A DNA stretch of 64,000 nucleotides from Musa acuminata AAA Group (GCF_036884655.1 NC_088359.1:14055501-14119500); one strand, 5' to 3'. Shown: positions 22,027-34,827, numbered from the stretch's first letter. Numbers and translations: made by a program. Notes: a model not told the origin generated them from the sequence alone.

Positions 22027-24685
22027 TTATGAAATATGATATCATGCCTAATAAATTTATTTTTTTTGAAGCTTTGCATGATGATGATGAGTTTTGGGTA
22101 ATTTATAGTTTATTGATTATTAATGATTTCCATAATGATCTTTTACGATTTATGGATTATCGATTTATACCATGATGAAAGTTGCTTTCGAAAATGATGC
22201 ACGGCTTTTGTATGCAAACTAAGCATGAAAAGATAGATTCACCTAAAAAGAAAAATATATGACTACAACAAATAACAAATGATTTTGGTTGAAAATACTT
22301 TATACTCAATGAAACCATCATTGATGAATATGCTTTATGTTTAATAGTTTCTTTGGCTTATATGCTCTATCATGATAAATATTTTGAAAATAAATGAAAT
22401 CATGTTTGATTTGAAGTAATGCATAATGATCATGCTTAATGATGCATTTTTTGATTTGATATAAAAGTGACTTTAAAAAATGATGTTTGTTTTGATTTGA
22501 CATAAATGAAATAGGCATGCTTATATGAAATAGTGAAGTGTCATGCTTGACAATTGTATACTTAATGATGCATAAAGTTGTAATGAAAATATTAATATTT
22601 TAATACTATGATTTGACGATTTTATGCATGACATTGTAAAGTTATATATAATGATGCATAATGATGAAATTATGTAATAAAAATATTAAACATTTTGAAA
22701 CCATGTTTTAGTGTCATGCATATTGATCATGCTTAATAAATCTCGAAATTATGCATGATGAATCTTACGATTTATGGATTATTGATTTTTACCATAATGA
22801 AAGTACCTTATTGATTTTTGTTGTAATAAATCTTACTCTTTCGGTTTTAAACATGATACATGTTTTTATTTGGCATAAATGAAACAAAATCATATGTTTT
22901 GAAATAATCGAAAAGAGGGAAACATTCTTGAAAATTATTTTGCTCGATCTTATTGATTTTGATGAATCCATTGGTATCATCTTTGTGAATCTCTTGGATT
23001 TTGATAATGATTTTGATGATTTAAATTTGAATAAATTTTTATCGAAATCACGATCTTGATCTCTTGAAATTTATAACATGAAATCCTTTATGAATCAAGA
23101 TTGTTTTCTATTTAAAAGGAGATTTGTCGAAATGTTTCATAGTCTTTTAGTATTCATGATCTTGATAATTATGTTTTAAAACTTTATGTAAACCAAGAAT
23201 GTTCATCATGATTCTCTCTTTGAATATTTAAAGAGGAGAATTTTCTAGATGAATCATGATTTTGATGATTGAATATTTGATGTGCATGAATTGAGATCTT
23301 GCTCTCCTACTATTCTTTTTGCTATTCACCAAAAGGAAGACTAATTCTAATAAACCATGATATGCTATATGAATTTTATTGTATTCATGAAGTAATATCT
23401 CATCACTAATTTTTGTTTATATTCCTTCATGTGATGATATGAATGTATGAAACACTTATGATATGATTTTTTATATAATTCCATATATTCGTGAAATATT
23501 TATCTCATCACCCAATTAATTCCTCTTGATACTTGGAATATTTTAAAATTTGATCTTGATAAGAATGTTTCAGGTTGCTCTTTGTGCTATATCTTTTCAA
23601 ATGAACCATGAATCATATCTTTGGTATTCATGAATTGATCCTTATTGATATATTTCATGAATTCTTTGCATATTTAGCTTGTTGAATGGTTGAAATTTTT
23701 AGCCATTGAGTCCTCCCTTTCTTTTCGACTTTGATAAAGGGGGAGAAGGTTTTGCTAGCTTGTGCATTGAAAATGAAAGTAAACTTCCTAGCATGCTAAG
23801 GAAGTAAAACTTTCAAGCTTGCACTTCTCAAAAAGAGAAGAAAGATATTGCCTATCGAAAGAAGCAAAAAGTGTAAAACTTTGAAAACTTGCAACAAAAT
23901 TGCTCTTGCCATGTTTGTATCAAAAATAGGTTGATATCCTTAAAAGCATCGCATTAAATTTTTTCGTATTGTAATGTATCACATGTATCGCAAATTGAAA
24001 ATTTTGAGACTATTATCATATCATGTTTAACAATTGATGTCTTTCATGATATGATTTCTTTGCATTTTTGTCTTGTATATATCATGTGATGATTGAAATA
24101 TTGATTGATGCAAATTCATAATTTATGTAAAAGTCTAAATCATTGGTTCCTCTCCTTCTTTTCGGCAATGACCTAGGGGGAGAAAGATTGCTAGCTCAAG
24201 GCAAATGCTGGCTAGCTTGTACTCTTCCCTTCTTTTCGACAAAAACAAAGGGGAGAAAGCTTTTGCTAGTTAGAACATGCAAAGAAAAGCAAAGTGCAAT
24301 CTTGAACAAGAAGCAAGTGTTGAATTGCCATGATTGAACTTAAGAATCTTACTATGCTTTTGTGCTTATATGTTGTGATGAAAATCTAGCTTCATGTTAC
24401 AAAAACTTGAATGTCTTTTAAAATAGCTAGAGCTACTTCTCCTTTTTGTTGATGACATAGGGGGAGAAGTATATTGATGACTTCATGCTTTGAATTGAAT
24501 ATTTTATATATATTTGCATGATGGTTTAAATGTTTTTCATAACATGTGATGAATGTTACTTGGATTTGGTATAATCCAAGTGTTCTATCAATGGCATATT
24601 GATAGGAGAGTTTGGTTAAACTCCGGGGAGTTAAGGTTAACTCCGTTAGTCATCAATTAGTTGTCATCATCAGAAAGGGGGAGAT
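22027..24685 (+). repeat. Element Z AT-rich spacer with repeated polypurine tracts
   Basis: Non-coding. Polypurine-like tracts at about 23733 (GATAAAGGGGGAGAAGG), 24172, 24247, 24459 (GATGACATAGGGGGAGAAG) and the LTR-adjacent AGAAAGGGGGAGAT (24672-24685). GCTAGCTTGC-type words with AAAGCAAA-rich text fill 23740-24330. ATGAT/ATCAT-rich low-complexity sequence fills 22050-23700. Confidence 0.8.
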
Positions 24686-26302
24686 TATTGAATCTCAAAT
24701 TTTGATGATGAAACTAATTGATTGTGTTTAGATGTTTAACTACATTTTGTGTGATGCAGGTCTACTCGATCAGGATTAGACAGTTGACGCAGGAGGAATT
24801 GACATTACGCCGGAGGAGATCACGTCAGGATATTGGACGGCAGAAGGCTTCGGACATCGGGCATCGGGCATCGGGCCAAGGAGAGCGGAATTGCTCCAAG
24901 GATATCGGGGTTGCCGAGGTCAACCGTCGATTGGGCAACAAGCCGCAAGAGAGGACGATGCGCTGAAAAATCGGACGAAGCGCCAACCAATGACGTGCTA
25001 GGCAACAGAATGTCAATTCGCATTGTAATAATTGTCTAGATTGGAGTAGAGTTTTGGCTTGTGTGTGCAGGATTAACTATGATAACGATGAAGATAAAAA
25101 GTGAAACAAAGTGCCAGAGTCAAGCACGAAGGATTCGTTGGGAGTTCGAGAGTTCAACGGAAGTCCGAAGGTTCGTAGGGAATGCTGTCGGAACTAGCCG
25201 AGAATGAGTAGGGAGCTTGCCGAAGGGTTTTTCGGAAGCTCACCGGAAGGTTCATGGGAAGCTCACGGAGCTCGTCGAGAAAGATTGGAGCTTGTGAAAG
25301 AAGCTCGTTGGAACTCGCCAAGATCAAATCCTGAAGTCTAGGAGCTTGCCGGGAGTCCGCAGAATGGTTTCCGAGAGCTTGCGGACTTTATAATAGCTTA
25401 GGAAATATCTTTAAATTTATAGTTAGCACGTTAATTAGGGTTAGGATTAGGTGTTAATCCTATAACCCAAGTAGGGGCCAATTGGGCCTGAGTTCGGACT
25501 AGTTTGGGCCAAGTTTGGAGCCCAACCAGTGAGCTGAAATAGTGTAGGCGGTGGCACCGCCAGATTAGGCGGTGGTACCACCTAGAACCTGAGAACTGAG
25601 CGATGGCACCGCTGGACTGAACGGTGGCACCGCCCAGCACCCGAGAGGTCCGGCGGTGGCACCGCCAGTACATTGTTAGTGTCAGACACTGATAGGCGGT
25701 GGCACCACCACCGACAGGCGGTGGCACCGCCAGCCTCGGAAACCCAAGAGAATTCAAAATTTGTAACCCAAATTTGAATCCTCTTGAGGCCTATAAATAC
25801 CCCTCAATTCTCAGCTGAGATTACAACTTTTTTAGAAGCAATAGATTGAGAAAAATGTCTTAGAAAAGTCTTAGCAAGTCTTACTTTCAATTTGTTAGAG
25901 TGTTCACCTCCTTCTTTCTTGCTGAAAATTTGTAAGAGTGTGAACCGCTTGTAAAAGGTTGTAAGAGGGGTATTTGCCCTTCCCCTTCAAGAGATTTGCT
26001 AGTGGAAGGTGGGAGCCTCATCGAAGAGGGCCTCGCAAGTGGATGTAGGTCATTTGACCGAACCACTTTAAAATTGGCGTGATCACTGGTTTGTATTTTC
26101 TTATTGCTATTTACATTACTGCAAACCTTCTTACATGCTTTATTTCCTCATTACCTTTTCTGCACACCTTTACGAACATGCGTTCAAGTTAAGCTTTTCA
26201 AGTTCGATTTTTATCGTATGAAAGATTTGTCGAAACCAACATTTTAATCCGCTGCACTAATTCACCCCCCCCCCCCATCTTAGTGCCGCTCCAATCCTAA
26301 CA
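24686..26302 (+). repeat. Element Z 3' LTR
   Basis: Starts TATTGAATC (TG mutated to TA) and ends GATCCTAACA after 1617 bases. It matches 1-1466 plus 21374-21443. Palindromic words lie at 25540-25735, the TATA box at 25792-25799 and the terminal hairpin at about 26252-26286. It abuts antisense gag-pol of element C, which fixes Z as an insertion in C. Confidence 0.9.
25792..25799 (+). promoter_or_regulatory. TATA box of Z 3' LTR
   Basis: TATAAATA in GGCCTATAAATACCCC. Confidence 0.75.
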
Positions 26303-27927
26303 AAAGTACCATCTTTTCTTCCTAGCTTATGATGGTAACTATTTCTACAAAAAAAGGATGATTTTTATGTACCAATTTGATTTTGGGTGCCTTAAAAATC
26401 GATTAGCTTAACTCATCATTTTGCATGAAGTTCTTTACGGTTCCCTTAGGAACCCAAATCAGTTTGTGTGGACTATATTTCTTAAATAGACAATGATAAG
26501 TTAAATGTCCAAATTTGTAACAAAAGTTACATTTGTTTCGGGGTGAAACATGTAAAGTATGACCTTTAACAAAGGTGGTTGGATTTTGGTGAGAGCTACT
26601 CACAAATCTGATTCCGCCTTTTCTATGAACGTGACCCTTGTTGGCAAGAATCATGTTCAAGGACTTACTACTAACCTCAAATTTTTCTAAGGTTTCTTTG
26701 AGTAGCAAGTTTTCCTTTTGAAGTATTTCTAGTTCATCACATTTCGTACATGGAGCTAAACTATCTTTGTGCTCAACTTTTAATCTATCGAAATCACTAG
26801 CAAGAGATGCATGCTCTTTTTTTAATAATTTATATTTTTTACTAATTAATTTACATTCATCAAATAAATCATTAAAATCATTTAATAGTTCATCAAAAGA
26901 TAAATTTGCATAAAAGGAACTACTCTCCTCATCTCCAACAACCATTAGCGCATAGTGAGCAACTTGCTCGATGTTGGTTGGCTCCTCTTCTTCGGATGCA
27001 TTTGAGTCATCCCAAGTTGCTTTAAGAGTCTTCTACTTCTTTGGTTGCTTCCTCTTTGCTTGGGGACATTCACTCTTGAAGTGTCCCAGCTTTTTGCATT
27101 CATAGCATATCACTTGTTCTTTTTTAGGTTCAAATTTATTTTTGTATCATTTTTAAATTTTTTTTTTATTTTTTGAACTTTCTTATCAAGAGTGCAAACT
27201 CTTCATCAAAGTCCACATCACTTGAATTTTCTTTCAAGTGGTCTTCTTGTGTTCTTAGTATCATATCTTCCTATTTTTTGGAAGGTTATTTTTAAGCTCT
27301 TCATGAGCATTATGAGTTATCTCATAGGTCATTAGCGACCCGATTAATTCTTTAAGAGGAAAATTATTTCAATCTTTGGCATCTTGAATAGTTGTTACAT
27401 TAGGATCCCAACTCTTTAGAAAGGATCTTAGAATTTTATTAACAAGTTCAAAATCCGACAAAACCTTTACCAAGTCCTTTTAGACCATTGAAGACATCCG
27501 TAAATTGGGTGTATATGTCTCCAATGGTCTCACTCGGTTTCATTCGAAACAACTCATAAGTATGCACTAAAAGATTAATTTTTGACACCTTCACTCTATT
27601 AGTGCCTTCATGAGTCACTTCGAGTGTGTGCCAAATATCAAAAGCGGTTTCATAAATAGACATACAATTAAACTCATTTTTATCTAAAGCACAAAACAAG
27701 GCATTCATAGCCTCGGCGTTTAAAGCAAAAGTCTTCTTCTCCAACTCATTCCAATCATTCATTGGATGAGAAGACTTTTGAAACCCATTTTCAATAATAT
27801 TATATAATTCAAAATTCATTGAAATTAGGAAGATCCTCATTCTAGCCTTCCAATATGTGTAATTCATTCCATTGAACAAAGGCGGTCGTATAATTGAATG
27901 ACCCTCTTGGTTGCCGGCAAATGCCAT
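26303..27927 (-). pseudogene. gag: Element C gag with the first codons of pol
   Basis: Minus strand. ATG at 27925-27927, followed by MAFAGNQEGHSIIRPPLFNGMNYTYW and a UBN2 core open to 27448. Frameshifts and stops break 26950-27440, where the acidic/basic region and the first zinc knuckle (about 27066-27110) lie. The 180-codon segment 26403-26945 has the coiled-coil part and the second knuckle CNFCYKFGHLTYHC. The gag end has the FL-UAG-like sequence at about 26345, one base out of frame here. Element Z cuts the copy off at 26303, at the start of the protease region. Confidence 0.86.
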
Positions 27928-27963
27928 CTCTCTTGGGTTTTAAACCAAATGAGAGTTAACCTT

Positions 27964-27975
27964 GCTCTGATACAA
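27964..27975 (-). other. Primer binding site of C
   Basis: Plus strand GCTCTGATACAA, minus strand TTGTATCAGAGC: one mismatch to the initiator tRNA-Met site. Confidence 0.85.
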
Positions 27976-27977
27976 AT

Positions 27978-28316
27978 TGTTAGGATCAAGAGCGGCACTG
28001 AGAGGGGGGGTGAATTAGTACAACGGAAAATTCTTCGATTTCATAGAAAGTTCATCTCGATTCAAATTGTTTCGGAAAGATGTTGAACTTAAAACTTTCG
28101 TAAGAATGTAAGGAGAAGCTTAATGAGATTTGCAGTAAAGTAAATTGCATAAATGAGAAGCAAACCAAAATTTAGAGTGGTTCGGTCAATGAGACCTACG
28201 TCTACTACGAATTCCTCCTCCGTTGAGGTCACCGATGCCCACTAAAGGCCTTCCTTTAATAAACGAAGACCAATCACCTTTTAAGCGCTTTCTCCTTTTT
28301 CCGGGTTTAGGAGACA
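27978..28316 (-). repeat. Element C 5' LTR, truncated
   Basis: Starts TGTTAGGATCAAGAGCGGCAC with the G-rich hairpin loop. It follows the D LTR (29778 onward) to GGGTTTAGGAGACA, then homology stops at about 28316. The TATA and palindrome portions are missing. Element E is cut at the same LTR base. Confidence 0.83.
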
Positions 28317-28966
28317 TCCAGAGCTCTATACCAACCTTTAAATCGAAGAACATAAACATTTTTTTTCATATATTTATCCTAGATTATAAGTATTGTATAA
28401 ATATTTAGATGAATTTAATGGTTTATGAGTGTTTTTCTTTGAAATTATTAGGAAAGCATTTAATAATCTTGAGTTTCGTCGTCAGGATAAAATTACTCTT
28501 TAATGACATGTGACATGTTATATGGATGAGCATTTCATTCTTGATAATTTAATCTTTTGATTAATTAATTGAATGAGATATTTCCATAAGCATTTCATTC
28601 CCGATCCCTAATATAATCTCACTAGTCACACTTATAAATTTTGATGATATACGTGAAAGAAAATCTCACTTATAAATTGAAGAAACATTTAAAAGATTAA
28701 ATTGATTAGATAACGCATGCAACTCAAAGCAACAGGGATTTATGTTGATTGAAATTTTAGACGGAAATCATTATTACTAAATTTTTTTCAAGCAAAATTA
28801 TCACAAAATTTAGAGTAGTTGACAAATCGTGTGATAGATGTACTTGATCATTAGAGTTTTTGAAAATGTTGAAGCCCATGATATATTTCATGCGATAATA
28901 TTAAGAAAATATATTGAGGATCCATATCATGAAACCAAATATGCATCAATTCAACTAGAAAAAACA
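28317..28966. repeat. Flanking block duplicated at 47665-48310
   Basis: About 650 bases of AT-rich sequence (CCAACCTTTAAATCGAAG ... TATGCATCAATTCA) with no coding signal. A close copy follows element E's truncated LTR. The two copies differ by point changes and a small indel near 28322. Confidence 0.8.
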
Positions 28967-29777
28967 TAGACTTATCGGACTTATTTAGCTTAGTGTATGC
29001 CTTAAAATTCATAGTTAGCACATAATTGGGTTGGAATTGGGCCAACTCAATTAGGAGTTAATTGGGCCCAAGTTTGGGCTATGTTGGGCTAAGTGAAAAG
29101 GCCCAAACAGTGACCTAACAAGTAGAATCTTCGTGACACAATCTCCGAGAGACTATCAGGCGGTGGTACCGCTAGTTTGGGCTGTAGTAACGCCCAGACA
29201 TAATCTTCTAGGCGATGGTACTGTTAGATTGGGCGGTGATACCACCTGTACTTCGAAATCTCATGGATTTGAATTTTGGCTCTAAGTTTTGAAGTCATTT
29301 GGGGTCTATAAATACCCTAGCTATTCCTGCATGGAGTATCAAGAAAGTTGAGCAAAACTCTGTGATTCCAAAGTTGTAAACCCGATTAGAAAGTTGAGTT
29401 CCCTTCTCCTAAAGCTTAAAGAGAGTTCTAAGGGAGGTGTGTGAGGGATACCTTGTAAACGAAGGTTGTAAAAAGTTATCTCGTAAACTTATGAAAAAGA
29501 GAAAAAGGGTGTAAAGGGTAGTTGATCTTCGCCCATTGACCGAAGATTGTTAGTGGATGCCGATGACCTCGACGGAAGAGGAATCGATGGAGTGGATTAG
29601 GTCACGATGACCGAACTACCATAAAATAGTTTATAGTTTTGTTTTGCTATTTATCTTTATTGAAAACTGCTTTACTTCCTCATTACTTTTGTTGCACACC
29701 CTTCCGTATGCTCCCATATGCTTTCAAGTTAATATCTTTCCAAAACAGGTTTAATCGAAACAAAATTTTGAACTGAC
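28967..29777 (+). repeat. Truncated plus-strand LTR remnant
   Basis: LTR sequence from the TTAAAATTCATAGTTAGCAC segment through degenerate palindromic words (29155-29240), the TATA box TATAAATA (29307-29314) and GGTCACGATGACC (about 29601), to TTTTGAACTGAC. The 5' third and the terminal hairpin are absent. Element D begins immediately, in the opposite orientation, so the two LTRs form an imperfect inverted repeat. Confidence 0.8.
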
Positions 29778-31071
29778 TATTAGGATCAAGAGCAGCATTA
29801 AGAGGGGGGGGGGGGGGGGGGGCGGGGGGCGTGGGGCGGGGGCAGTGAATTAGTGCAACGAAAAATTCTTCGATTTCATAAAAAGTTCATCTCGATTCAA
29901 ATCATTTCGGAAAGATGTTGAACTTAAAACTTTTGTAAGAATATAAGGAGAAGCTTAAGGAGATTTGTAGTAAAGTAAATTACACAAAATGAAAAGCAAA
30001 CCAGAATTTAGAGTGGATTAGTCAATGAGACCTACGTCCACTTCGGATTCCTCCTCCGGCGAGGTCACCGGCGTCCACTAAAGGCCTTCCTTCAATAGGC
30101 GAAGACCAACCATCTTTTATAGCATTTTCTCCTTTTGCCGGGTTTAGGAGACAACCCTTACAAGTTTTACTCCTCTTTCTTGGATAGTTACAAGGCTAAG
30201 AGAGGGAGTAGGAGAACTCTTCTCACTTTTACAACACTTTTCATACTCCAAACACTTAGAATTTTTCACACATATGACAGCACTTTGTTACCCTTTCATG
30301 CAGAAAAGGTTGGGGTATTTATAGGCCCCAATGGTTTTAAAAGTTGGAGCCAAAAATTCAAATCCTTGGATTTCGGGATGCAAGCGGTACCATCGCAATT
30401 AATGGGCAATACCACCGCCTAACAAAGTTCGGAGACCGAGCTTTGGCGGTACTATTGCCTGACAGGAGCGGTACCACCACAGGCAGTATTGATTTCCAAC
30501 GATACCACTACCTAGACCACCCGGGAGATTGGGTTTCCCAAGCGGTGCCACCGTCGGCCATGTTTTCAGGGGCTGAATGGGCTGTTCAATTTGGCCCAAT
30601 TCAACACTGTTAAGGGCCCAGTTGGCCCCTAACTAAGTCAATGGGATTATCCCCCAATCCTAACTCCATTTTTAATTAATTACAATAACGAAGACATAAT
30701 TAAAGCACTTCTTGTTTTGGTACCTCAATTGCTCTTCCGGCGAACTTCCGATAATCTTCCAATGAACTCTCGGCAATATTCCGACGGACTCCCGGCAAGC
30801 TCCCAAACTTTACAACGATCTTCTTAGCAAGTTCTGACAAGCTTCTTTGGCAAACTCCTGGACTTCTCGATTGGTTCCGGCAGAACTTCCGACAAATGTC
30901 CGGACATCCGATGAACTCTTGAACTTCCAACGAGATTTCGATCTTGACTCTAGCACAATACCTGCTTTATGTCTTACTACTATCGTAGTTAATCCTGCAC
31001 ACTTTTCTCAACATATATATTAGTTTAAATAATTTGTAATTGATTTCATTATCAAAATCTGAGATTCAACA
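29778..31071 (-). repeat. Element D LTR (3' LTR on minus strand)
   Basis: 1294 bases, TATTAGGATC to ATTCAACA. The hairpin loop has become an exceptional G-rich run (about 29804-29842). The minus-strand TATA box is TATTTATA at 30316-30323; degenerate GCGGTACCACC words lie at 30385-30560. Confidence 0.88.
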
Positions 31072-32236
31072 ATCTACCCCTTTTTGATGATGACAATCAA
31101 TTGATGACGGAGTTAACTTTAACTCCCCTTATCTATATGCCATACTTGAGAAAATACATTCTTGAATTCAAGGCCTTTGAATTCAAGTATCAAACTAATA
31201 AGTTAAGTTCATTTAAACTTATCAACATGCACATCATGATTCCTATCATGATTTAACATTCTCATAATACGATGTCATGTATTTATCAATGAAAATGATG
31301 TCAAGGCATGACATCCATTTTCAAGTCCAATCATAGACATTCATCATTTGTAAGTATGATACGAATTTCAAATATGAAACATAGCAAGATGAGAAAGATA
31401 ACAATTCATCATTTCATGACAAGATATCAATTGTAAAATAGCAAGCTAAGCTCAAGTTATCTTATCATAATGAAAGACATTTATCAAGCATTCATAAAGT
31501 ATACAAGTGTTTATGATAAGCATTTATGATAAGATATATTGCATACATTTACAATGCCAATTAGTCATCAATTTACCACTTTTTGGTATTATTTCTCCCC
31601 CTTTGTCATCAATAAAAAGGAGAACAATTCAACAATACAAATATGGTAAAAATTCATGCAAATTTCACAGTAATTTATTCAATCAATATTGCATCGTTGC
31701 ATGGTAACATTCGAAAGTTCTCAATTTTAAAGAGAGATTTCATCAACTTTTCCCCCTTTGTCATCAAAAACTTTGCGTAAAGAAGGAAGGTAAGGAGGGA
31801 ATCCAATAAGAATCTAATTTGTGAAATGATTTGAATCAAAATATCATTTGAAATCAAATCGCCATTCTTGCAAGTAATCATCTCACACGAAAATTCATCT
31901 TTCAAGAATCAAGATATCCATTGGAATTCATAAAATTCATCTTCCATGAGAAGAATAAGGAGGAATTCATGGGAAAGAAGCACCAGTTGAAGGATAAAGG
32001 AAATTCCATGAATAAACCTTCATAAATCAAATCCATTTCTCATTTAAAGATTCATAAGAGTGAAATCCGTGAGAGATGCATTTGTCAATGAATTCCATAT
32101 GTTAAACATCATTAAGTGATGGAGCAAGGATATGAAGTAAAGTTGATATCAAGGAAGATAATACCAAAATAAATTCATGAAAGCTCCATTCATGAAATAC
32201 ATTAAGAGAAGGCACCAAGTCCGGAAAAGAAATACA
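31072..32236 (-). repeat. Element D 3' non-coding region
   Basis: AT-rich, no coding signal. Minus-strand polypurine tracts at 31072-31087 (next to the LTR, interrupted: AAAAAGGGGTAGAT), about 31122, 31592 and 31750. Confidence 0.75.
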
Positions 32237-33600
32237 ACAAACTATGTATTCAGACAATTTAACATCCCTAATTCCCTTCTAATAAAATTAAATTATTCTT
32301 TATCTAAGGATTTTATAAAGATATTGGCCAATTGATATTTCGTATCAATAAACTATAAGATTACATCATGATTATTAACAAGGTCTCATATAATGTGATG
32401 CTTAATGTCAATGTGTTTAGTTCTAGAGTGTTGAATAGGATTTTTAGTTAAACATATTGCACTTGTATTGTCACATTTTATATGAATATTCTTAAGATAA
32501 ATTTTATAATCTTCTAATGTATTTTTCATCCATACAACTTGTGCACAACATGCACTAGCCGCAATGTATTCGGCTTCGGTTGTGGATAGTGCAACTGAGT
32601 TTTGTTTCTTTGAGAACCAAGAGACAAGTGCGTGTCCTAAGAATTGACAAGTTCCAGATGTGCTCTTTCTATATATTCGACACCTAGCAAAATCAATAAC
32701 GGCATAACCAAGCAATTCAAAATTTTTAGATTTTGGATACCATAGTCCTAATTTAGGAGTTCCTTTTAGATATCTAAAAATCATTTTGACAGCTTTTAAA
32801 TAAGATTGATTATGGTTAGATTGAAATCGAGCACAAAGTCTTACAATAAACATGATATCCAGTCTAGTTGCGGGAGGTATAGCAAACTATCTATCATATC
32901 CCTATAGGTTTTTTTATCAAAGCTTTCTCCACCTTCATCAATATCTAACTTAGTGGAGGTACTCATAGAAGTATTGATAGCCTTTGAACTTTTCATATTA
33001 AATCATTTTAGCAAGTCTAATATATATTTTGTTTGACTAATAAAAATATCATCCTTAAGTTGTTTGATTTATAAGCCTAAAAAGAAGGCTAGTTCCCCCA
33101 TTAAGCTCATTTTAAACTCTAGACTCATGCTTTTAGCAAATGATTCACATAAGGATTTATTTGTAGAGCCAAAAATAATATCATCAACATAAATTTGAAC
33201 AATAAGAAAATTATTTTTAAATTTTTTGATAAACAATATAGTATCGACCTTGCCTTTAGAGAAATTATTTTGAATTAGAAAAGAGCTAAGTCTCTCATAC
33301 CAAGCGCTTCGGGCTTGTTTTAAACCATAGAGAGCTTTAGTCAATTTATATAGAACTTATCATTCTCAAATCCGGGGGGTTGTTCAACATAAACTTCTTC
33401 GGAAATAAAGCTATTAAGAAAAGCACTTTTAACATCCATTTGAAACAACTTAAAATTATTACTACTAGCATAGGCAACGAGCATCCTTATGGCTTCTAAT
33501 CGTGCCACAGGAGCGAAGGTTTCTTCATAATCGATACATTTTTCTTGGTTGAAACCTTTGGCCACTAATCTAGCCTTGTTTCTAACTATGATACCAAATT
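32237..33600 (-). pseudogene. pol: Element D pol: RT and RNase H
   Basis: Minus strand. RT part 33069-33565 has [39 protein letters not shown] and [11 protein letters not shown], with a frameshift near 33342. RNase H part 32386-32853 is a 155-codon open stretch with STSGTCQFLGHALVSW, TTEAEYIAASACCAQVVW and CDNTSAICLTKNPIQHSRTKH. The first catalytic aspartate region is altered (YAVIDFA). Frames between and after these blocks are broken, so no functional enzyme is encoded. Confidence 0.87.
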
Positions 33601-34261
33601 CATCTTACTTATTTCTAAAGACCCATTTGGTACCAATAACTAAATGGTCATTTGGTCTTGGAACAAGCTTCCACATCTCATTTCTCTCAAATTGATTTAA
33701 CTTTTCTTGTATTATGAGAACCCATGAATCATCTTTCAAGGCCTCGTCAATGCATTTATGTTCAACTTAGGAGAGAAAAACGATGTTGGCACAAAAATTC
33801 TTAAGAGAAGATGAGTTTGAACTCCCTTTTGATGTGTCTCCTATGATTAGCTCCTTAGGATGAGCATCTATATACTTTCATTCCTTGGGTAAGGATGTTT
33901 TCGAAGAATATGCATCCAAGTTGTTAGATGGAGAAAGGGTTTTATTTAAATTTAAAGCATCAAAGTTAAGATCATCATCAAAATCATTTTTCTTAGTTAT
34001 GAAAATTTAATTAAAAACCACATGAATAGACTCTTCTATAATCAAAGTTCGTTCGTTAAAGATACAAAAAGCCTTAGAAATAAAAGAATAACCAATAAAA
34101 ATTCCTTCATCAAATTTTGCATCAAACTTTCCTAAGGCATCATTTTCATTCAAGATTAAGTATTTACATCCGAAAACTTTAAAATATGAAACATTAATTT
34201 TTTTGTTATTCCACAACTCATAAGGAGTTTTGGAGAGTAATGGTCTTACTAAAACCCTATT
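33601..34261 (-). pseudogene. pol: Element D pol: integrase C-terminal part, right edge at F
   Basis: Minus strand. 34007-34261 translates as the copia integrase C-terminal region (RPLLSKTPYELWNNKK, FKVFGCKYLILNE, FDEGIFIGYS, ESIHVVFN). 33601-34000 is the variable linker to RT, with several stops. An open frame runs on into F's LTR, but that part is F sequence and not a real fusion. The integrase continues at 40391. Confidence 0.82.
34257..34261. other. Target site duplication CTATT, left of F
   Basis: CTATT precedes TGTTACGG; the identical pentamer is at 40386-40390. Other antisense integrase copies (44690 region) read straight through here without an insertion. Confidence 0.92.
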
Positions 34262-34807
34262 TGTTACGGTCAGTAACTTTTTTTTTAAGCCGTGGCCTCG
34301 GGGCCGTCGCGGCTCGGTTCGGGGGTCCGGATGTCGGGGATCTCGGGCGGCGTCCCTCGGGGTCTCCCGGTGGCCGAGCACGGTGGTTCGGGTCGGGAGG
34401 TCGGGTCGGTAAGTCGGGTCTTCCCGGTGGTTCGGGTCGGGAGGTCGGGTCGGTAGGTCGGGTCGGGAAGAAGCTCCGCCACAGCGCCAGGAAGAGGCGA
34501 CACCGTCTCTCACGTGCACACAGGTCGGGCCGGGGTGCTCGACCCGACCCCTCCGACGATCAAGTTAGAAAAAGATGTGGAGGGAGTTTAGGAGGAGGAG
34601 AAACCTCCGTCTGTTGAGTGTGTGATCCCCCCCCCTTTTTGCCAAGGGCTTGGGGGTATTTATAGAGGAGGTTTGATGTTACCTGATGCAAGGCAGGACT
34701 GTACCTTTGGTTGCGTGGGAGGCTGAGCTGCTGCAGGGTATGGCGAGCCTCGGGCAGTGTGTTACTCAGGGGGATGGCGTGTCACATTGCCATTTTTGTC
34801 CCTATCA
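34262..34807 (-). repeat. Element F LTR (3' LTR on minus strand)
   Basis: 546 bases, TG...CA. It carries tandem GGTCGGGTCGGTAGGTC-type repeats (34380-34470), the minus-strand TATA box TATTTATA at 34657-34664, and CCCTATCA at the end. Confidence 0.9.
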
Positions 34808-34827
34808 TATGCCCCCCCCGAAAGGAG
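34808..34827 (-). other. Polypurine tract of F
   Basis: Minus strand reads GAAAGGAGC-like purines then CGGGGGGGGCATA against the LTR end: the eight-G run is the expected plus-strand primer. It sets the element's orientation. Confidence 0.7.

Noticed and set aside
34007..34519. 170-codon ORF joining an unknown N-terminus to integrase
   Set aside because: The N-terminal part is F's LTR and the C-terminal part is D's integrase; the joint is the F insertion site, so it is not a gene fusion.
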